DNA of 45,320 nt from CAYOPZ01 sp964406005. GTDB lineage: Bacteria > Bacteroidota > Bacteroidia > Bacteroidales > SM23-62. The stretch covers positions 1-45,320 of the forward strand of contig CAYOPZ010000023.1 in NCBI GenBank assembly GCA_964406005.1. The letters are read 5' to 3'. Made by a program: the position numbers and the translations under genes. The notes below the pieces were generated by a model. That model was not told where the DNA came from and ran no database searches. It saw only the letters and a list, made by a program, of their open reading frames with translations. This document shows, one piece after another, positions 43,692 through 45,320 of the stretch. Each line of letters starts with the position of its first letter. Positions within the stretch are counted from its first letter, which is position 1.

Positions 43692-44999
43692 TCATTGAGC
43701 AACCTTGATACATATCAAACGGTTCTGGTCCCTGATCAGCAGCTTGCCTTCAGCAAGCGCCATAGGCGCCCAGTTCTGATTTCCATATCTTTGATCCGAA
43801 AGGCCTGTTGCTATCTCAAGCATATCTGCCGATGCAATCGGCTTAAAGGCTGCCGGGGACGGCTCTATCAGATACAAAGTCTTCTCCCCGTCGGTAGCCA
43901 GAATCAGTCCGTCGGCCAGGATCATGCTCCCTTTGTTAAAAGCAGGTGAGCGCCCTGTTTTCCACATGACCTCGCCATCCATGCTCATACACACCAGGCC
44001 GTCACGCCGCTCATTGGTTGTGTATTGTGCATATAAATAACCGTTGAATAATACGGGCGGCTTTGTATGTGCACCAAAATCAACATTTTTATAGAGTTCA
44101 GTAACACCATAGCCGCCATCCGCCTTCTTTTCAACTTTTAGCATCGCCGCACCGGCTTCGTATCCGCCTACAATCAGCACTCTGTCCCCACCGGCATCAA
44201 ATGCACTCGGGACAGGAATCATACATTGCCAGTTCGTATATTCCCACAGGATTTCCCCGGTAAGCGGATCAATACCAGCGACTTTACCGCCGCTGCCGGT
44301 TCTTCCGAATCCGCCACCCCGTGAAGCGGTTACCATAACAATATGAACCTCTCCGCCAACTTTTACGATTGCCGGGCTTACATATCCGACACCACCGACA
44401 GGCGGTGTTTTCCATTTTAAATTACCGGTGAGCTTTTCATAAGCTACAACACCTGCCTGAGGCGCCTGCGAGGCCACTATAACCAAATCACCGTAAACCA
44501 GAGGACACTGCGTAATTGCCCATGTCGGAATCTGGCCACCGCCGAAATCCGTCCAGACATTTTTATTCCAGACAGGCTTGTGTGTGTTGATGTCTATGCA
44601 GTACACATCGCCGTTGTGACCGCATGAATAAACATAATTTCCGCTTAAAGCCGGTACGCTTCGCGAGCCGGGAAACCTGACAGATCCGGGAGCATCATAG
44701 CCAAAATTCCAGAGTTCTTTACCATCGGAAATATCAAAACATCGCATGATGTCGCCAACCTGGTCATCTCTATCCAGTAAATAAACCTTGCCGTCTTTTG
44801 CAACAGGTCCGCCATTACCGCGTCCCAAATCAACAGTCCATAGAACCTGCGGCCCGTTACCCGTCCAGGCATGCAAAATTCCCTTCTGCGATGATGTGCC
44901 GTTTCTGTCGGGCCCAAGATACTGTGGCCAGTCTTGTGCATTGATATTTGCCGTACAAACCAGGCAAAACAGAATGATTGTCAGTTCTGATGTTTTCAT
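43692..44999 (-). CDS. Exported PQQ-like beta-propeller protein, copy B
   Basis: 435 residues from the ATG at 44999. The open frame extends to 45149, but the first 50 residues have no signal peptide, whereas MKTSELTIILFCLVCTANINAQ fits exactly. The mature start DWPQYLGPDRNGTS and the blade sequence closely match copy A (42288-43625), so the pair arose by tandem duplication, with 66 nt between them. Divergence is concentrated in the signal peptide and the C-terminal 50 residues. It is first in the minus-strand block that ends with the ArsF/ArsG-like genes. A periplasmic role is likely; cofactor and partner are unknown. Confidence 0.9.
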   Translation of the reverse strand: MKTSELTIILFCLVCTANINAQDWPQYLGPDRNGTSSQKGILHAWTGNGPQVLWTVDLGRGNGGPVAKDGKVYLLDRDDQVGDIMRCFDISDGKELWNFGYDAPGSVRFPGSRSVPALSGNYVYSCGHNGDVYCIDINTHKPVWNKNVWTDFGGGQIPTWAITQCPLVYGDLVIVASQAPQAGVVAYEKLTGNLKWKTPPVGGVGYVSPAIVKVGGEVHIVMVTASRGGGFGRTGSGGKVAGIDPLTGEILWEYTNWQCMIPVPSAFDAGGDRVLIVGGYEAGAAMLKVEKKADGGYGVTELYKNVDFGAHTKPPVLFNGYLYAQYTTNERRDGLVCMSMDGEVMWKTGRSPAFNKGSMILADGLILATDGEKTLYLIEPSPAAFKPIASADMLEIATGLSDQRYGNQNWAPMALAEGKLLIRDQNRLICIKVAQ

Positions 45000-45189
45000 A
45001 TGATTTATGTGTTTATTATGTAATGCCAGAATAATTATCTTTTTTAAAGATAAAAATCTTCTTAAAAAATTGCCATGAATTGCACTCATAAATTGTCTGC
45101 CATCTATTGTACTCTTTATTGTAACGGATGTGAACAGCCTGTTACACAAATATTATATAATTAATACATCAGATGTCTTGGATGATGCG

Positions 45190-45220
45190 TGAAAAAGAAA
45201 AACCCAGGCACCATCACGAA
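45190..45220. repeat. Partial relative of the 20189-20301 repeat arm
   Basis: The stretch has an A-run, then CCCAGGCACCATCACG, then a longer A-run. It shares the layout and the ATCACGAAAAA end with arm 1 of the inverted repeat at 20189-20301. Only one arm is present here; the rest of the core differs. Confidence 0.4.
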
Positions 45221-45236
45221 AAAAGAAAATAAAAAT

Positions 45237-45265
45237 CCTGCACTCCCGTGCAGGGCTTTTTGTTT
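45237..45265. terminator. Bidirectional intrinsic terminator
   Basis: Perfect 7-bp GC-rich stem (45237-45243 with 45248-45254) and a 4-nt loop. It has a T-run on the plus side (45256-45265) and an A-run on the other, so the minus strand also ends in a U-rich tail. It most likely terminates a minus-strand gene entering from beyond the right edge, insulating the copy-B propeller gene. Confidence 0.75.
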
Positions 45266-45281
45266 TGTCGGGGTGGCAGGA

Positions 45282-45320
45282 TTACTCGGCGCAGAGCGCC
45301 TCGTGATCCTGTGTAAGGGG
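45282..45320 (-). CDS. Possible C-terminal end of a gene entering from the right
   Basis: On the minus strand from the edge a frame reads PLTQDHEALCAE then TAA at 45282, just before the terminator. Twelve codons are too few to prove a gene; the position before a terminator is the only support. Confidence 0.2.
   Translation of the reverse strand, partial: PLTQDHEALCAE

Larger units (their letters stand above)
45000..45320. other. Right-hand intergenic region
   Basis: A/T-rich leader of the copy-B propeller gene (45000-45180), then a repeat-like element (about 45190-45220), a terminator hairpin (45237-45265) and a possible gene end (45282-45320). An AT-rich short palindrome lies near 45033-45051. 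No convincing promoter was placed. Confidence 0.5.

Noticed and set aside
45000..45149. A 50-residue N-terminal extension of the copy-B propeller
   Set aside because: The extension has no homologue in copy A, and it would bury a clear signal peptide that starts at 44999.
45255..45320. A tRNA gene on the minus strand at the right edge
   Set aside because: The stretch GGGGTGGCAGGATT resembles the complement of a tRNA acceptor/T-arm, but the T-loop sequence TTCGAAC and any D/anticodon arms are missing.
1..45320. CRISPR arrays, insertion sequences, prophage genes or toxin-antitoxin pairs
   Set aside because: No regularly spaced repeats, transposase/integrase motifs or typical small gene pairs were seen on either strand.

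Overview
The window is chromosomal DNA of a member of the Bacteroidota. Evidence: a SusC/SusD pair with an STN-bearing TonB transducer, a FecR/ECF-sigma pair, a LytS/LytR-type two-component pair, DUF5916 and S9 peptidase proteins, A/T-rich leaders without Shine-Dalgarno sequences, and candidate promoters of the TTTG...TAnnTTTG type. The order or genus cannot be fixed from the sequence. No rRNA, tRNA, insertion sequence, phage gene or CRISPR array was found.

Layout. (1) 1-9309, minus strand: a polysaccharide-utilisation locus, read ECF sigma > FecR anti-sigma > SusC > SusD > a lipoprotein with an alpha-glucuronidase-like fold that runs off the left edge. (2) 9566-12163, minus: a secreted S9 prolyl-oligopeptidase-type peptidase. 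(3) 12362-16465, plus: tetrahaem cytochrome c, Tat-exported four-cluster ferredoxin and NrfD quinone-site membrane subunit (a quinone/periplasm redox module with no catalytic subunit in the window), then a DUF2339 membrane protein. (4) 16587-19951, minus: a secreted sulfatase and a LytTR regulator/histidine-kinase pair. (5) 20471-37209, plus: twelve closely spaced genes, the most unusual part. It holds three PQQ-like beta-propellers, one NHL-like propeller, a 65-residue Tat-like four-cysteine protein, a NapG-like ferredoxin, a NapH/NosR-like membrane polyferredoxin, a NuoE-NuoF-ferredoxin fusion, a NuoG/GltD-like FAD protein that appears to lack its NAD(P)-binding insert, a glycosyltransferase, and an ABC ATPase with a giant FtsX-type permease. 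(6) 37219-44999, minus, convergent with block 5 and only 9 bp from it: two tandem PQQ-like propellers, a Cys-rich membrane protein, a DUF5916 outer-membrane barrel protein, and an ArsF-like/ArsG-like pair in which the ArsF-like domain is fused to an unrecognised N-terminal region.

How it may work together (inference). Block 5 looks like a self-contained route connecting cytoplasmic NADH (NuoEF-like flavoprotein and FAD/FeS partner) or quinol to the periplasm through a membrane polyferredoxin and exported ferredoxin, with membrane-tethered beta-propellers as the extracytoplasmic part. The layout recalls nap/nos accessory modules (NapGH, NosR, ABC proteins), but no Nap, Nos, hydrogenase or formate dehydrogenase catalytic subunit is present. 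Its terminal acceptor is unknown. It is the best candidate here for an undescribed system. Blocks 1, 2 and 4 are ordinary polysaccharide and protein scavenging genes.
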